DNA from: Mailhella sp.
GTDB lineage: Bacteria > Desulfobacterota > Desulfovibrionia > Desulfovibrionales > Desulfovibrionaceae
NCBI GenBank assembly: GCA_017411945.1
Contig: JAFQPD010000050.1
Coordinates: forward strand, 1 to 6,259
Reading direction: 5' to 3'
DNA length: 6,259 bases
Shown: positions 1-6,028 of the stretch, one piece after another
How the letters are laid out: each line of letters begins with the position of its first letter
Numbering within the stretch: the first letter of the stretch is position 1
The notes under the pieces: generated by a model
What the model was told of the DNA's origin: nothing
What the model saw: the letters and a program-made list of their open reading frames with translations, nothing else
The model's database searches: none
Position numbers and translations under genes: made by a program

Positions 1-562
1 CAGCACCCTTGGTGAAGATGCCGCCGCCGAGACGGGCGAAGATGGAGATGAGGGAGGCGCCGAAGGAGAGGGCCACGAGAGCCTGCATGATCTCTTCGGT
101 GGGCACGCCGAACATGGCGAGGAGGGCATAGTAGCCGGTCACGCCGAGGAGGCCGAGGCCCACGACGAGCATGCCGGTGATGGCGCCGGAATCGAAGGAG
201 ATGCCGAGAGCCTTTTCCATGCCCTGTTCAGCGGCGGCAGCAGTGCGCACGTTGGCGCGGACGGACACGTTCATGCCGATGAAGCCGGCAGCGCCGGAGA
301 GCACGGCGCCGAGCACGAAGCCCAGAGCGGTGAGGAAGGACATGAACACGAGAAGGAGAAGGGTCACCGCGGCGCCCACGATAGCGATGGTGCGGTACTG
401 GCGGCTCAGGTAGGCCTGAGCACCTTCCTGGATGGCGCCGGCGATGCGCTGCATGTCGGCATTGCCGGTGGAGGCGGCAAGGATGGTTTTGGCCGTCTTG
501 GAGGCGTAGTACAGGGCGAAGCCTGCGCACGCGAAGACGATGACCAGAGAGAGGAAAGTCAT
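1..562 (-). CDS. hppA: Membrane-bound ion-translocating pyrophosphatase, N-terminal part (cut by window edge)
   Basis: The product hydrolyses cytoplasmic pyrophosphate and couples this to pumping H+ or Na+ across the inner membrane. The visible 187 residues begin MTFLSLVIVFACAG (TM1, about 2-20). The family-typical stretch GNADMQRIAGAIQEGAQAYL lies at 33-52, followed by hydrophobic segments at about 58-80, 81-98, 126-150 and 158-175. The fragment stops inside the active-site segment RLGGGIFTKGA (R177 to A187), immediately before the expected DVGADLVGK motif. R177 and K185 have the same spacing as the conserved Arg and Lys of the family. The start at 562 has a G-rich ribosome site (GGGGG, 568-572) five bases upstream. 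A second ATG at 566 is out of frame and too close to that site. Full-length family members are roughly 650-800 residues, so most of the gene lies outside the window. The residues that separate K+-dependent from K+-independent enzymes and H+ from Na+ pumps are not visible. Confidence 0.93.
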   Translation of the reverse strand, partial: MTFLSLVIVFACAGFALYYASKTAKTILAASTGNADMQRIAGAIQEGAQAYLSRQYRTIAIVGAAVTLLLLVFMSFLTALGFVLGAVLSGAAGFIGMNVSVRANVRTAAAAEQGMEKALGISFDSGAITGMLVVGLGLLGVTGYYALLAMFGVPTEEIMQALVALSFGASLISIFARLGGGIFTKGA

Positions 563-592
563 ACATACCCCCGACAGGTAAGTAAAATGTGG

Positions 593-630
593 AAAAAAAT
601 GAAAATTCGCGGGCAGGTCATCCCTGCCCG
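593..630 (-). promoter_or_regulatory. Leader hairpin plus U-rich run upstream of hppA (possible attenuator)
   Basis: A perfect 8-bp stem (CGGGCAGG 610-617 with CCTGCCCG 623-630, loop 618-622) lies inside the predicted hppA leader. On the minus strand it is followed by CGAATTTTCATTTTTTT, ending in seven T at 599-593. That is the layout of an intrinsic terminator, but it sits between the promoter and the start codon of hppA, and no minus-strand gene lies upstream for it to end. It could be a premature terminator or simply a structured leader. The four bases between stem and first T run make it weaker than a textbook terminator. No known riboswitch class was recognised. Confidence 0.45.
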
Positions 631-656
631 ATGCTCCCTGCAATTAAGGAACGCTC

Positions 657-685
657 ATGATATAGAAAAAAAGCGCAGATGACAA
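657..685 (-). promoter_or_regulatory. Predicted sigma70 promoter of hppA
   Basis: Read on the minus strand, TTGTCA (685-680) and TATCAT (662-657) each match the -35 and -10 consensus at 5 of 6 positions and are separated by exactly 17 bases. Transcription would start near 650, giving an hppA leader of roughly 88 nt. This is the best promoter match in the window and it points straight at hppA. Confidence 0.7.
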
Positions 686-774
686 GCCTTGCACGCCGGC
701 AGACGGGTGGGCACATGCTCGGTTCATTCGCGGAGAGCCTCGTGATCTTTCCGGCAGAGGGGAAGGCGCGGCAC

Positions 775-803
775 TTGCGGCCAAGGCGTCCTCAGGCTAG
801 AAT
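775..803 (+). promoter_or_regulatory. Predicted promoter of polA
   Basis: TTGCGG (775-780) and TAGAAT (798-803) are separated by 17 bases. The -10 matches at 5 of 6 positions, while the -35 matches only at TTG. Transcription would start near 810, giving a leader of about 22 nt. The position just upstream of the Shine-Dalgarno site supports starting polA at 832 rather than at any upstream ATG. Confidence 0.5.
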
Positions 804-820
804 ATCGCCGAAATTTTCCG

Positions 821-825
821 AGGAG
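821..825 (+). promoter_or_regulatory. Ribosome binding site of polA
   Basis: AGGAG lies six bases before the ATG at 832. The reading frame stays open upstream to an ATG at 679, but that codon has no ribosome site and would put the predicted polA promoter inside the gene. This site therefore decides the start. Confidence 0.85.
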
Positions 826-831
826 TCGCCC

Positions 832-3522
832 ATGTCATTAAAACAGCGCCTTGGCTTCACGCAGGAGCCCATCTATGTGATGGATGGCAACGCCTTCCTG
901 TTCCGCGGCTATTTCGCCAATTCCCGCATGACCCGCACCGACGGCTTCCCTACGGGTGCGCTGTTCATCGTGGGCCGCGTGCTCCTCAAGCTCCTTCGCG
1001 AAGAGAAGCCCAGCCATTTCGTCTTCATCATGGACGGCCACGGCAAGAATTTCCGTCACGAGATATTCCCTCCCTACAAGGCCAACCGCCCGGCCGCACC
1101 GGAAGAACTCGTCATGCAGATAGAGCCCCTTCAGAAGATGGTGCGCGCCCTCGGCATGAAAGTGGTGGTCTCCGAGAAGTGCGAGGCCGACGACTGCATA
1201 GCCAGCCTTGCAGCGAAATACGGGAAGGAACGGCCCATCGTCATCGTGGGCGTGGACAAGGACCTGCGCCAGTGCCTGACTCCCAACGTGGTCATGTGGG
1301 ATCCGGCCTCCAAGGAAGAGAAGCTGGTCACGCTGGACTCTTTCCGCGCCGACACCGGCCTTGACCCCGAACAGTGGCCCGACGTGCAGGCCCTCATCGG
1401 CGATACTTCCGACAACGTGCCCGGCGTGAAGGGCATAGGCGAGAAGACGGCCGAGAAGCTGTTCCGCGATTTCCGCAGCCTGGAAGACGTGCGCGACCGC
1501 ATGGCCGACGTGCCGCCCGCCATACGCAAGAAGCTGGAAGGCAACGAAGATGCCATGTTCCTCTACCGCGAGCTGACTCGCCTGCACACGGACTGCTGTT
1601 CCGTGCCTCTGGACGAGATGGCCGTGGAGGACATGGACGGGGCTGAGGCCCGCACCTTCCTGCGGGAGTTCGAGATGCATTCGCTCCTGCGAGAACTGGA
1701 CAGCCTCATCCGCCAGGGCATAGTCAGGCTGGCCGAAGCTTCCGCCGAAAGCGGCGAACAGGCTGCTGAGGCCGCGCCGGCGGCGTCCTCTTCCCGCACG
1801 GTGCGCGCCGGTTCCCAGCTTTCTCTCTTCGATGCCGCGCCTGCAGTTCCTGCTCCCAACGCCGTGGACGATGTTTCCGCCCTGCCCGCCTGCGCAGGGC
1901 GTGTAGTGGCTGTTACCCCTGCTCCGGTGGTGAACCGTTCGCAGGATTCCGGCCTCTGCGTTGCCGTGGGCATGCCTTCAGGGGTGAAGGAGCATATTTT
2001 CGGCGGCGATGCCCGTGCCCTTGTCGCATGGGCTTCGGAAGCAGGGCTTATCGTCACTCCCGATCTGAAGCGTCTGCTGCATCAGCATCCGGCGTGGGGC
2101 GTCATCGAGCCTGCCCGATGCTTCGACCTCGGCCTTGCCGCCTACCTTCTCGCCCCTGAAGACCGTGATTACGGCTGGCCCAGCCTTTCCGCCCGCCATG
2201 CCGGCAAAGCCGGCCTTCCGCTGGAACGTCCCGGAGCTGTGGCTCTTTCCCTGCAGGAAGAGCAGGCCCGCCGTCTTGAAGATGCAGGCCTCATGCCGCT
2301 CCTTTACCATGTGGAGATGCCGCTCATCCCTGTGCTGGCCTCCATGGAAAAGGCCGGCATCACCATAGACCGCGACGCGCTCAAGATCTTTCTCGACGAG
2401 GTGCAGGGCGAGCTGGACAGGCTTACTGCGCGTATTTACGAAGAGGCTGGCGAATCCTTCAATATTCGCTCCGCCCAGCAGATAGGCGATATCCTCTTTA
2501 AGAAGCTCGGCCTTTCCAGCGGCAGATCCACGAGCGGCGGTCAGGCTTCCACCTCGCAGGCTGTGCTGGAAAAGCTTTCCGGCGAGCATCCTGTGGTGGA
2601 CGCCCTGCTCGAGTACCGCAAGCTGGAGAAGATGCGTTCCACCTATCTTGAGCCGCTTCCCCGCCTTGCCGGGCCGGACGGCCGCATCCATACCACGCTG
2701 AACCAGACGGCCACGGCCACGGGACGCCTTTCGTCCAGCAATCCGAACCTGCAGAATATCCCGGTGCGCGGCGACATGGGCCGCCGCATGCGCACCTGTT
2801 TCACCGCAGGGCCGGGCATGAAGCTCATCTCTGCCGACTATTCTCAGGTGGAACTGCGCGTTCTGGCCCACTACTCGAAGGATCCGACCCTCGTGGCCGC
2901 CTTCCGCAACGGCGAGGACATCCATACCCGCACTGCCGCACTTCTCCACGATGTGGAGCCTTCCGCGATAGGTCCGGACGAACGCCGCAAGGCCAAGACT
3001 ATCAACTTCGGTCTCATCTACGGCATGGGCCCGCGCAAGCTGGCGCAGGATCTCGCCATTCCCATGGCGGAAGCCAGGATGTTCATCGAACGCTACTTCG
3101 CCCGCTTCGCGCATATCAAGGAGTTCTTCGACGGAGTGGAAGAGAGCGCACGCGAGCTTGGCTATGTGACCACGCTTTCGGGCCGCCGCCGCCCCCTGCC
3201 GGATATGCGCTCCATGAGCGGGCAGGCCCGTGCCCTTGCCGAGCGTCAGGCTGTGAACACCCTTATCCAGGGTTCTGCTGCCGACCTCATCAAGTTTGCC
3301 ATGCTGGCTGTGTTCAATGACAGGGAACTGCGCCGCCTCAAGGCTCGCCTCCTGCTCCAGATACACGACGAACTCATCGTCGAAGTTCCGGAAGAGAACG
3401 CTCAGGCCGCCGCCGAACGCCTTTCCGCCCTCATGATGGATACTGCCTCCTGGGGCATCGACCTCGCCGTTCCCCTCGTGGCTGACGCCGGCATCGGCCA
3501 GAACTGGGGCGAAGCGCATTAA
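832..3522 (+). CDS. polA: DNA polymerase I (5'-nuclease, degenerate 3'-5' exonuclease domain, polymerase)
   Basis: This 896-residue enzyme fills gaps and removes RNA primers during Okazaki-fragment maturation and excision repair. Residues 1-300 form the 5'-nuclease. Its metal ligands are present: D18, D68, E118, D120, D121, D142, D144, D191 and D194, with the helix-three-turn-helix at about 191-207. A low-complexity Ala/Ser/Glu/Pro linker (about 302-345) contains QLSLF at 329-333, which matches the beta-clamp-binding consensus. Residues about 346-490 occupy the proofreading-domain position but lack the DxE of Exo I and the N-x-x-x-D of Exo II. The Exo III Tyr appears replaced by R480, so proofreading is probably absent. 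The polymerase (about 490-896) is intact: R632 in TGRLSS, motif A D669/E674, motif B R718, K722, F726 and Y730, N809/Q813, and motif C HDE 845-847. The C-terminus GQNWGEAH is typical of the family. The identification is secure; loss of exonuclease activity is inferred. Confidence 0.97.
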   Translation: MSLKQRLGFTQEPIYVMDGNAFLFRGYFANSRMTRTDGFPTGALFIVGRVLLKLLREEKPSHFVFIMDGHGKNFRHEIFPPYKANRPAAPEELVMQIEPLQKMVRALGMKVVVSEKCEADDCIASLAAKYGKERPIVIVGVDKDLRQCLTPNVVMWDPASKEEKLVTLDSFRADTGLDPEQWPDVQALIGDTSDNVPGVKGIGEKTAEKLFRDFRSLEDVRDRMADVPPAIRKKLEGNEDAMFLYRELTRLHTDCCSVPLDEMAVEDMDGAEARTFLREFEMHSLLRELDSLIRQGIVRLAEASAESGEQAAEAAPAASSSRTVRAGSQLSLFDAAPAVPAPNAVDDVSALPACAGRVVAVTPAPVVNRSQDSGLCVAVGMPSGVKEHIFGGDARALVAWASEAGLIVTPDLKRLLHQHPAWGVIEPARCFDLGLAAYLLAPEDRDYGWPSLSARHAGKAGLPLERPGAVALSLQEEQARRLEDAGLMPLLYHVEMPLIPVLASMEKAGITIDRDALKIFLDEVQGELDRLTARIYEEAGESFNIRSAQQIGDILFKKLGLSSGRSTSGGQASTSQAVLEKLSGEHPVVDALLEYRKLEKMRSTYLEPLPRLAGPDGRIHTTLNQTATATGRLSSSNPNLQNIPVRGDMGRRMRTCFTAGPGMKLISADYSQVELRVLAHYSKDPTLVAAFRNGEDIHTRTAALLHDVEPSAIGPDERRKAKTINFGLIYGMGPRKLAQDLAIPMAEARMFIERYFARFAHIKEFFDGVEESARELGYVTTLSGRRRPLPDMRSMSGQARALAERQAVNTLIQGSAADLIKFAMLAVFNDRELRRLKARLLLQIHDELIVEVPEENAQAAAERLSALMMDTASWGIDLAVPLVADAGIGQNWGEAH

Positions 3523-3531
3523 GAGTTTTTG

Positions 3532-3554
3532 GTGGGGGAGATAATCGCCCCCAC
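3532..3554 (+). terminator. Hairpin just after polA (weak terminator candidate)
   Basis: GTGGGGG (3532-3538) pairs with CCCCCAC (3548-3554) around a nine-base loop, starting ten bases after the polA stop. No T run follows on the plus strand; the only T run (3526-3530) precedes the stem. It may stabilise the polA 3' end or end transcription inefficiently. It is not a canonical intrinsic terminator. Confidence 0.3.
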
Positions 3555-3566
3555 ACCCCCATGATT

Positions 3567-3610
3567 CTGCGGCTCGTTCGTCTTGCTTCGCAAGCCGTGC
3601 CGAGCCGCAG
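3567..3610. repeat. 44-nt nested palindrome in the polA-uup spacer
   Basis: The outer arms CTGCGGCTCG (3567-3576) and CGAGCCGCAG (3601-3610) are perfect 10-bp complements. Inside lies a second hairpin, CTTGC (3582-3586), loop TTC, GCAAG (3590-3594). The whole resembles a REP-like palindromic element. TTTATG follows on the plus strand, so it could also act as part of the polA transcript end. A second 44-nt element with the same architecture lies at 5822-5865. Confidence 0.5.
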
Positions 3611-3668
3611 TTTATGTGAGTCTGAGAAATTTCATAAACGTCTATCCCAACTTTTCGACAGGATGATG

Positions 3669-3709
3669 GCCGTGCATCTCTGCACGGCGCAGAACGGGCC
3701 GCCTGCGGC
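3669..3709. repeat. Two further small hairpins in the polA-uup spacer
   Basis: GCCGTGCA (3669-3676) pairs perfectly with TGCACGGC (3681-3688) over a four-base loop. A tighter palindrome, GCCGCCTGCGGC, follows at 3698-3709. The arms GGCGCA (3686-3691) and TGCGCC (3715-3720) can enclose the second hairpin but compete with the first for bases 3686-3688. Function is unknown. No coding sequence is supported here, even though a frame runs open through the region. Confidence 0.4.
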
Positions 3710-3733
3710 ACGGATGCGCCGTGGAATGAGGGT

Positions 3734-3785
3734 GCAGGGAAATCATTTCCCTGCCGGAGGGGTTCGGGGAGGCAGGGCCTCCCCG
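3734..3785 (+). promoter_or_regulatory. Tandem leader hairpins directly upstream of uup
   Basis: Two stable stems stand back to back before the uup ribosome site. GCAGGGAAA (3734-3742) pairs with TTTCCCTGC (3746-3754) over a three-base loop. CGGGGAGGC (3765-3773) pairs with GCCTCCCCG (3777-3785) over a three-base loop. The second stem ends five bases before the GGAG site at 3791. They could shape translation or transcription into uup. Neither is followed by a T run, so they are not intrinsic terminators. Confidence 0.45.
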
Positions 3786-3790
3786 GCTTC

Positions 3791-3794
3791 GGAG
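3791..3794 (+). promoter_or_regulatory. Ribosome binding site of uup
   Basis: GGAG lies six bases before the ATG at 3801. The frame is open back to an ATG at 3561, but upstream residues are Gly/Arg/Pro-rich spacer translation with no resemblance to the family. The family N-terminus (MxLIS, then an ABC domain) aligns with the start at 3801. Confidence 0.85.
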
Positions 3795-3800
3795 AAATAT

Positions 3801-5711
3801 ATGGCTCTTATTTCCATACAGAATGCGAATCTGACGCTTGGCAGCAAGCAGATACTGGACGACACCGAGGTCTTCATCGAGCAGGGCGACAGGCTCTGCA
3901 TCGTAGGCCGCAACGGCGTGGGCAAGTCCACGCTCCTTTCCGTGCTGGCGGGCCGCATGGCTCTGGATTCCGGCGAGCGTCATGTCGAGCCGGGCCTGCG
4001 CATCGGCTATGTCCAGCAGGCCGTGCCCGACCACTGGCAGGGGTCAGTGTTCAGCGTGACGGCTGACGCGCTTGGTCGAGAAGGGCATCTGCTGGCGGGG
4101 GCGCATCTCATCGCCTCCGACCGCCGCGACCTTCTGCCTGCCGACCTCGCCTCTGAAGTGGACAAGATCATGGAGCATGGCGAAGTGTGGGAGCGTCACG
4201 GCGAAGTGCTGGGCGTGCTCAACAGCCTGGGGCTCGACCCTGAGGCAGATTTTTCCACGCTGTCCGGCGGTACGCGCCGCCGCGTGGCCCTGGCCCGTGC
4301 GCTCATCGCTTCCGATATTCTCCTCCTCGACGAGCCGACCAACCATCTGGACATCAGTACCATCGCATGGCTGGAAGAGTACCTTGCCCGGCAGTCCCGC
4401 ACGCTGGTCTTCATCAGTCACGACCGCGCCTTCGTGCGCCGCCTTGCCACGCGCATCGTGGAAGTGGACCGCGCCAAGATGTACACATACTCCTGCGGAT
4501 ACGACACCTATCTCGAACGGCGCGAGGAACGCCTGCATGCCGAAGACATGCAGAACGCCGTGTTCGACAAGAAGCTGGCGCAGGAGGAAGTGTGGATACG
4601 GCAGGGCATCAAGGCCCGCCGCACCCGCAACATGGGCCGTGTGCGCGAGCTTTACAAAATGCGAGAAGAACGTGCCGCCCGCCGCGCCCGCATGGGTACG
4701 GCTACGCTCAACGTGCAGGAGGCCGAGAAGTCCGGCAGGCTCGTAGCTGAGATGAAGGGCGTGGGCTATACCTGGCCCGACGGATACAAGGTATTCGAAG
4801 GCGGGAATCTCATCATCCAGAGAGGCGACAAGATAGGCCTCATAGGCGACAACGGAGCAGGCAAGACTACCTTCCTGCGCGTACTGCTTGGCGACCTTGA
4901 ACCTACTTCCGGAACGGTGCGCCTCGGCACCAACCTTGAGATAGCCTACTTCGATCAGCTCCGCGATTCTCTGGACGACGAGAAGAGCCTCATGGACAGC
5001 GTTGCAGAAGGCAACGACCGCGTGACCATCAACGGCGAGACCCGCCATGTGGCCAGCTATCTGCAGGACTTCCTTTTCGAGTCCAGCCGCTTGCGTACCC
5101 CTGTGGGCCTGCTTTCCGGCGGCGAGCGCAACCGCCTCCTGCTGGCCAAGCTCTTCACCAAGCCCTCGAATATGCTTGTTCTCGACGAACCTACCAACGA
5201 CCTCGACACCGAGACGCTGGAACTTCTTGAAGAGATGCTCTCCGCGTACAAGGGTACGGTCATCGTGGTCAGCCATGACCGCGCCTTCCTCGATGAGCTC
5301 GTGACCGGCACTATCGCTCTGGAAGGCGACGGCCTCGTGCGCGACTATGTGGGCGGCTATACCGACTGGCTGCGCCAGCGCAGGCCTGCCGAGGAAAAGA
5401 AGTCTGCCGCGCCTGCCGCCAAGGCTGACTGGAAGGAGAACGCACCCAAGAAGCGTCGCCTTTCCTATAAGGAACAGAAAGAGCAGGAAGCCCTCCTCAA
5501 GGAGCAGGAAGAACTGCCTTCTCGCCTCGAAGCTCTGGAAAAGGAACAGGCGAAGCTCGAAGCCGAGATCGCCGATCCCGATCTTTTCTCCCGCGACCCC
5601 GAAGGCTTCAATGCCAAGATAGCCCGACTCCCCCAGATAGAGGAGGAACAGCTTGCCCTGCTGGAACGCAGTGAGGAAATAGAGGAACGACTCAAGGAGC
5701 TGGAGATATAA
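3801..5711 (+). CDS. uup: ABC-F family ATPase, Uup type
   Basis: This 636-residue protein carries two ABC ATPase domains in one chain and no membrane segments, so it is a cytoplasmic ABC-F protein and not a transporter. Domain 1 has Walker A GRNGVGKS (36-43), signature LSGG (154-157), Walker B with D177/E178, and H207. The interdomain linker contains the Uup-like run KLAQEEVWIRQGIKARRTRN (258-277). Domain 2 has Walker A GDNGAGKT (349-356), signature LSGGE (438-442), Walker B with D462/E463, and H492. The C-terminal 100 or so residues are Glu/Lys/Leu-rich and look like the coiled-coil DNA-binding region of Uup; length also matches E. coli Uup closely. In E. coli, uup mutants show raised precise excision of transposons, and ABC-F proteins in general act on ribosomes. 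All catalytic residues are present. Other ABC-F paralogues are less likely given the linker and C-terminus. Confidence 0.93.
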   Translation: MALISIQNANLTLGSKQILDDTEVFIEQGDRLCIVGRNGVGKSTLLSVLAGRMALDSGERHVEPGLRIGYVQQAVPDHWQGSVFSVTADALGREGHLLAGAHLIASDRRDLLPADLASEVDKIMEHGEVWERHGEVLGVLNSLGLDPEADFSTLSGGTRRRVALARALIASDILLLDEPTNHLDISTIAWLEEYLARQSRTLVFISHDRAFVRRLATRIVEVDRAKMYTYSCGYDTYLERREERLHAEDMQNAVFDKKLAQEEVWIRQGIKARRTRNMGRVRELYKMREERAARRARMGTATLNVQEAEKSGRLVAEMKGVGYTWPDGYKVFEGGNLIIQRGDKIGLIGDNGAGKTTFLRVLLGDLEPTSGTVRLGTNLEIAYFDQLRDSLDDEKSLMDSVAEGNDRVTINGETRHVASYLQDFLFESSRLRTPVGLLSGGERNRLLLAKLFTKPSNMLVLDEPTNDLDTETLELLEEMLSAYKGTVIVVSHDRAFLDELVTGTIALEGDGLVRDYVGGYTDWLRQRRPAEEKKSAAPAAKADWKENAPKKRRLSYKEQKEQEALLKEQEELPSRLEALEKEQAKLEAEIADPDLFSRDPEGFNAKIARLPQIEEEQLALLERSEEIEERLKELEI

Positions 5712-5733
5712 TTCCTTGACCCCGCCGGAGGCG

Positions 5734-5753
5734 CCGCCGCAAAGCGGCGGTTT
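5734..5753 (+). terminator. Probable terminator of uup
   Basis: CCGCCGC (5734-5740) and GCGGCGG (5744-5750) form a perfect 7-bp GC stem over an AAA loop, followed by TTT, 22 bases after the uup stop. The T run is short, so termination may be partial. Confidence 0.5.
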
Positions 5754-5768
5754 GAGCGCCGACCCCAC

Positions 5769-5785
5769 GCCGACTGGAAGTCGGC
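5769..5785. repeat. Small hairpin in the uup-metK spacer
   Basis: GCCGACT (5769-5775) pairs with AGTCGGC (5779-5785) over a three-base loop. No T run follows on either strand. Function is unknown. Confidence 0.35.
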
Positions 5786-5821
5786 ATCTGTGGTGGGCGA
5801 GGCGCGGCCTGAATGTCACAG

Positions 5822-5865
5822 CGGAGCGCCGGCGAGGGAGCCGCAGGCTCACGAGGCGTGCTCCG
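5822..5865. repeat. 44-nt nested palindrome in the uup-metK spacer
   Basis: The outer arms CGGAGCGC (5822-5829) and GTGCTCCG (5858-5865) pair with one G-T wobble. Inside is GAGCC (5838-5842), loop GCA, GGCTC (5846-5850). Total length, inner stem length (5 bp), loop size (3) and inner stem position match the element at 3567-3610 when one copy is reversed. It may be a second, diverged copy of the same element. Confidence 0.45.
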
Positions 5866-5910
5866 GTCAGGTCTATGTTCGGAGGACTCTTCGGCTGACC
5901 GGATGGTCAG
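5863..5910. repeat. Competing hairpins sharing one central arm
   Basis: CCGGTCAG (5863-5870) pairs perfectly with CTGACCGG (5895-5902). The CTGACC part (5895-5900) can instead pair with a second GGTCAG at 5905-5910 over a four-base loop. The two folds are mutually exclusive, and the first also overlaps the outer arm of the palindrome ending at 5865. No protein-coding signal is present. Confidence 0.4.
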
Positions 5911-5923
5911 CCTGCCTTTCAGC

Positions 5924-5943
5924 GGATTTTCGGCAGAAAATCC
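5924..5943. repeat. Hairpin between uup and metK ends
   Basis: GGATTTT (5924-5930) pairs with AAAATCC (5937-5943) over a six-base loop. Neither strand has a T run after it. It could stabilise a 3' end from either side. Confidence 0.3.
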
Positions 5944-5963
5944 AAGACAGTGTTAAAATAGAT

Positions 5964-6003
5964 AGGGGGAGGGGAAACTTTTTCAAAAGTTTCCCCTCCC
6001 CCT
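5964..6003 (-). terminator. Long hairpin terminating metK, possibly bidirectional
   Basis: A 17-bp or longer perfect stem (5964-5980 with 5987-6003) starts 25 bases past the metK stop. It has a purine-rich arm AGGGGGAGGGGAAACTT and its complement, with extra A-T pairs near the loop. On the minus strand it is followed by the weakly T-rich TATCTATTTT. Its position between convergent genes suggests it ends metK transcription and blocks read-through from uup as well. Confidence 0.65.
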
Positions 6004-6028
6004 CGTATATCACTCTTTCAAGCCAGAC

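Noticed and set aside
228..566. 112-residue minus-strand frame beginning at ATG 566
   Set aside because: Arg/His-rich out-of-frame reading of hppA. The pyrophosphatase frame from 562 matches the family throughout.
563..656. Known riboswitch in the hppA leader
   Set aside because: Only one simple stem and a T run are visible. No conserved aptamer core of any class was recognised.
679..831. Upstream in-frame extension of polA starting at ATG 679
   Set aside because: No ribosome site before 679, the extra 51 residues resemble no Pol I N-terminus, and the predicted polA promoter would fall inside it. AGGAG before 832 gives a better start.
1978..3711. 577-residue open frame antisense to polA
   Set aside because: His/Gly/Ala-rich shadow of a GC-rich gene on the opposite strand, with no recognisable domain. 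The plus-strand gene is certain.
3561..3800. In-frame N-terminal extension of uup from ATG 3561 (or 3664)
   Set aside because: The 80 extra residues are Gly/Arg/Pro-rich translation of hairpin-rich spacer. The Uup family begins at the ATG at 3801, which has GGAG six bases upstream.
4044..5852. 602-residue open frame antisense to uup
   Set aside because: Same shadow effect: it is the complement of a clearly coding ABC-F gene and has no domain of its own.
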